Source: an uncultured Butyricicoccus sp. (lineage in GTDB: Bacteria > Bacillota > Clostridia > Oscillospirales > Butyricicoccaceae). Taken from it: DNA of 7,282 nucleotides. Positions 6,865 to 7,282 of the stretch are shown here, piece after piece; position 1 is the first letter of the stretch, and every line of letters starts with the position of its first letter. The position numbers and the translations under genes were made by a program. Below the pieces are notes generated by a model. That model was given only the letters and a program-made list of their open reading frames with translations, was not told the DNA's origin and did not search any database. Where the stretch lies: NCBI GenBank assembly GCA_947575935.1, contig CANPPM010000135.1, positions 1 to 7,282 on the forward strand, given 5' to 3'.

Positions 6865-6873
6865 TGTGCATAA
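6865..6873 (-). promoter_or_regulatory. DnaA box, full consensus match
   Basis: TTATGCACA on the minus strand matches TTATNCACA at 9 of 9, the best box in the window. It begins 7 nt after the start of one box-like site (6858) and 14 nt before the next (6879), all three in the same orientation. Confidence 0.8.
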
Positions 6874-6878
6874 CTTTC

Positions 6879-6887
6879 TGTGGACAA
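6879..6887 (-). promoter_or_regulatory. DnaA box (TTGTCCACA)
   Basis: 8 of 9 to TTATNCACA on the minus strand, in the same orientation as the consensus box 14 nt to its left. Confidence 0.75.
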
Positions 6888-6924
6888 ATTTCACCCAAAT
6901 TTTTTGTCAACAAGACCCAAAAAA

Positions 6925-6933
6925 ATATCCACA
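6925..6933 (+). promoter_or_regulatory. DnaA box (ATATCCACA)
   Basis: 8 of 9 to the consensus, opposite in orientation to the two strong boxes on its left. A small palindrome TCCCC-CTT-GGGGA (6934-6946) abuts it. Confidence 0.7.
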
Positions 6934-6981
6934 TCCCCCTTGGGGACGCAATTTCTCCCTCCGTTCTCGGCAAAAACAACG

Positions 6982-6999
6982 ATTTCCACAGTATACACA
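6982..6999 (+). promoter_or_regulatory. Tandem abutting DnaA boxes
   Basis: ATTTCCACA (6982-6990, 7/9) is followed without spacer by GTATACACA (6991-6999, 8/9), both on the + strand. They sit 4 nt before a run of CTA triplets and AT-rich DNA, an order that resembles the basal unwinding layout of bacterial origins. Confidence 0.65.
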
Positions 7000-7003
7000 A
7001 GCT

Positions 7004-7021
7004 CTATGACTACGACTAAAA
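7004..7021 (+). repeat. CTA triplets at 6-nt period, DnaA-trio-like
   Basis: CTATGA, CTACGA and CTAAAA follow one another, so CTA recurs at 7004, 7010 and 7016. The complementary strand reads 3'-GAT-5' at each, the preferred DnaA-trio. The intervening triplets do not fit the trio rule, so this is only a candidate. Confidence 0.35.
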
Positions 7022-7081
7022 TCATACTTCTTTTTAAGGCTGCGATATCCTTCATCATTTCCCGCCTATCAAACCATTTAC

Positions 7082-7090
7082 TGTGGAAAA
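7082..7090 (-). promoter_or_regulatory. DnaA box (TTTTCCACA)
   Basis: 8 of 9 to TTATNCACA on the minus strand, set about 80 bp right of the main cluster and facing back toward the AT-rich stretch at 7005-7040. Confidence 0.65.
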
Positions 7091-7154
7091 AGAATTTCAT
7101 CCTTATGCAAGAACGAAAAGAACATCCTGCAAAAACTGTGAAACATCGTTACCG

Positions 7155-7184
7155 TTGCCATCCGTAACAATACTCCCTTATACT
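7155..7184 (+). promoter_or_regulatory. Possible promoter firing rightward from the origin region
   Basis: TTGCCA (7155-7160, 5/6) and TATACT (7179-7184, 5/6) are 18 bp apart. The -10 lies within an inverted repeat, ACAATA (7167-7172) and TATTGT (7184-7189). No ATG follows on the + strand before the window ends, and the sequence there is the end of a minus-strand gene, so this could be chance or give an antisense RNA. Confidence 0.25.
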
Positions 7185-7211
7185 ATTGTACATCTGCCAA
7201 TCTATTTTCAA

Positions 7212-7282
7212 TCAATAAACTGACAGCATCTGATCCCTTCCCACCTCGTTCAGTATTTTGTTCAACTCGTCATCGCTGTAGG
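7212..7282 (-). CDS. 3' end of an unidentified minus-strand gene (partial)
   Basis: Reading leftward from the window edge, one frame stays open for 22 codons and ends in ...NEVGRDQMLSVY then TGA (7214-7212); the other two minus frames stop within about 20 nt. The peptide is charged and helical in look (YSDDELNKILNEVG) and resembles no family I can name. It is convergent with dnaA, so it is not dnaN. No strong terminator directly follows its stop; the nearest leftward terminator-like hairpin is about 450 nt on, beside the dnaA stop. Too short to identify. Confidence 0.5.
   Translation of the reverse strand, partial: YSDDELNKILNEVGRDQMLSVY

Larger units (their letters stand above)
6843..7090. 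other. oriC: Probable oriC: cluster of DnaA boxes downstream of dnaA
   Basis: Within 250 bp I count nine matches of 6 of 9 or better to TTATNCACA, in both orientations, beginning about 120 bp after the dnaA stop. On the + strand: 6843-6851 (7/9), 6904-6912 (7/9), 6925-6933 (8/9), 6982-6990 (7/9), 6991-6999 (8/9). On the minus strand: 6858-6866 (6/9), 6865-6873 (9/9), 6879-6887 (8/9), 7082-7090 (8/9). AT-rich DNA lies between 6888 and 6930 and again at 7005-7040, either of which could be the unwinding element. No convincing gene occupies 6723-7211. In Bacillus the unwinding half of oriC also lies just downstream of dnaA, so position and content agree. Confidence 0.85.

Noticed and set aside
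6891..7100. 69-codon minus-strand open frame with a hydrophobic stretch in the origin region
   Set aside because: The AAGG before its ATG directly abuts the start codon, leaving no usable spacing, and it runs through the DnaA-box cluster. The hydrophobic stretch comes from AT-rich DNA.
6880..7167. 95-codon + strand open frame starting with GTG across the origin
   Set aside because: No ribosome site, low-complexity Thr/Ser/Ile-rich peptide, and it spans six of the nine DnaA-box sites.
1..7282. CRISPR arrays, tRNA/rRNA genes, insertion sequences or phage attachment sites
   Set aside because: No regularly spaced direct repeats, no tRNA-like cloverleaf, no transposase or integrase, and no terminal inverted repeats with target duplications were found.

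Overview
The window looks like chromosomal DNA from a low- to mid-GC Firmicute, most likely a Clostridia-type gut anaerobe of the Oscillospiraceae/Ruminococcaceae kind. This is inferred from the DnaA sequence style, strong GGAGG-type ribosome sites, intrinsic terminators, and an RND pump whose adaptor is a lipoprotein, an arrangement seen in several Clostridia. No species can be named from the sequence alone.

Layout, left to right. Positions 1-137 are AT-rich upstream DNA with a candidate promoter. A drug-efflux-type operon follows on the + strand: a lipoprotein membrane-fusion (adaptor) protein at 138-1427 and, 3 nt later, a full-length RND inner-membrane permease at 1431-4529. After 79 bp comes a TetR-family regulator at 4609-5190, the obvious candidate local repressor. 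No outer-membrane channel gene is present. The 245-bp gap 5191-5435 holds a 10-bp-stem hairpin, a strong intrinsic terminator that insulates the efflux/TetR unit, one DnaA-box-like site, and a good extended -10 promoter for the next gene.

At 5436-6722 lies dnaA, the replication initiator (428 aa, all four domains). The roughly 490 bp after it contain no convincing gene. They hold a dense set of DnaA-box matches in both orientations (6843-7090), including an 18-bp palindrome made of two box cores, a directly abutting tandem pair, and just after that pair three CTA triplets at an exact 6-nt period that resemble DnaA-trio elements. This is very probably the chromosomal replication origin, or its downstream half. 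A leftward-facing terminator-like hairpin sits just after the dnaA stop. The last 71 bases contain the 3' end of an unidentified minus-strand gene convergent with dnaA. dnaN, the usual next gene, is not in the window, and neither is rpmH.

How the parts work together: the first three genes form a self-contained export and regulation module (adaptor + pump + TetR). dnaA and the box cluster form the initiator/origin module, in which DnaA binds its own downstream region and perhaps the single box upstream of its promoter. The two modules are separated by a terminator. The most interesting parts are the origin architecture and the unusual neighbourhood of dnaA. No wholly new biological system is evident.
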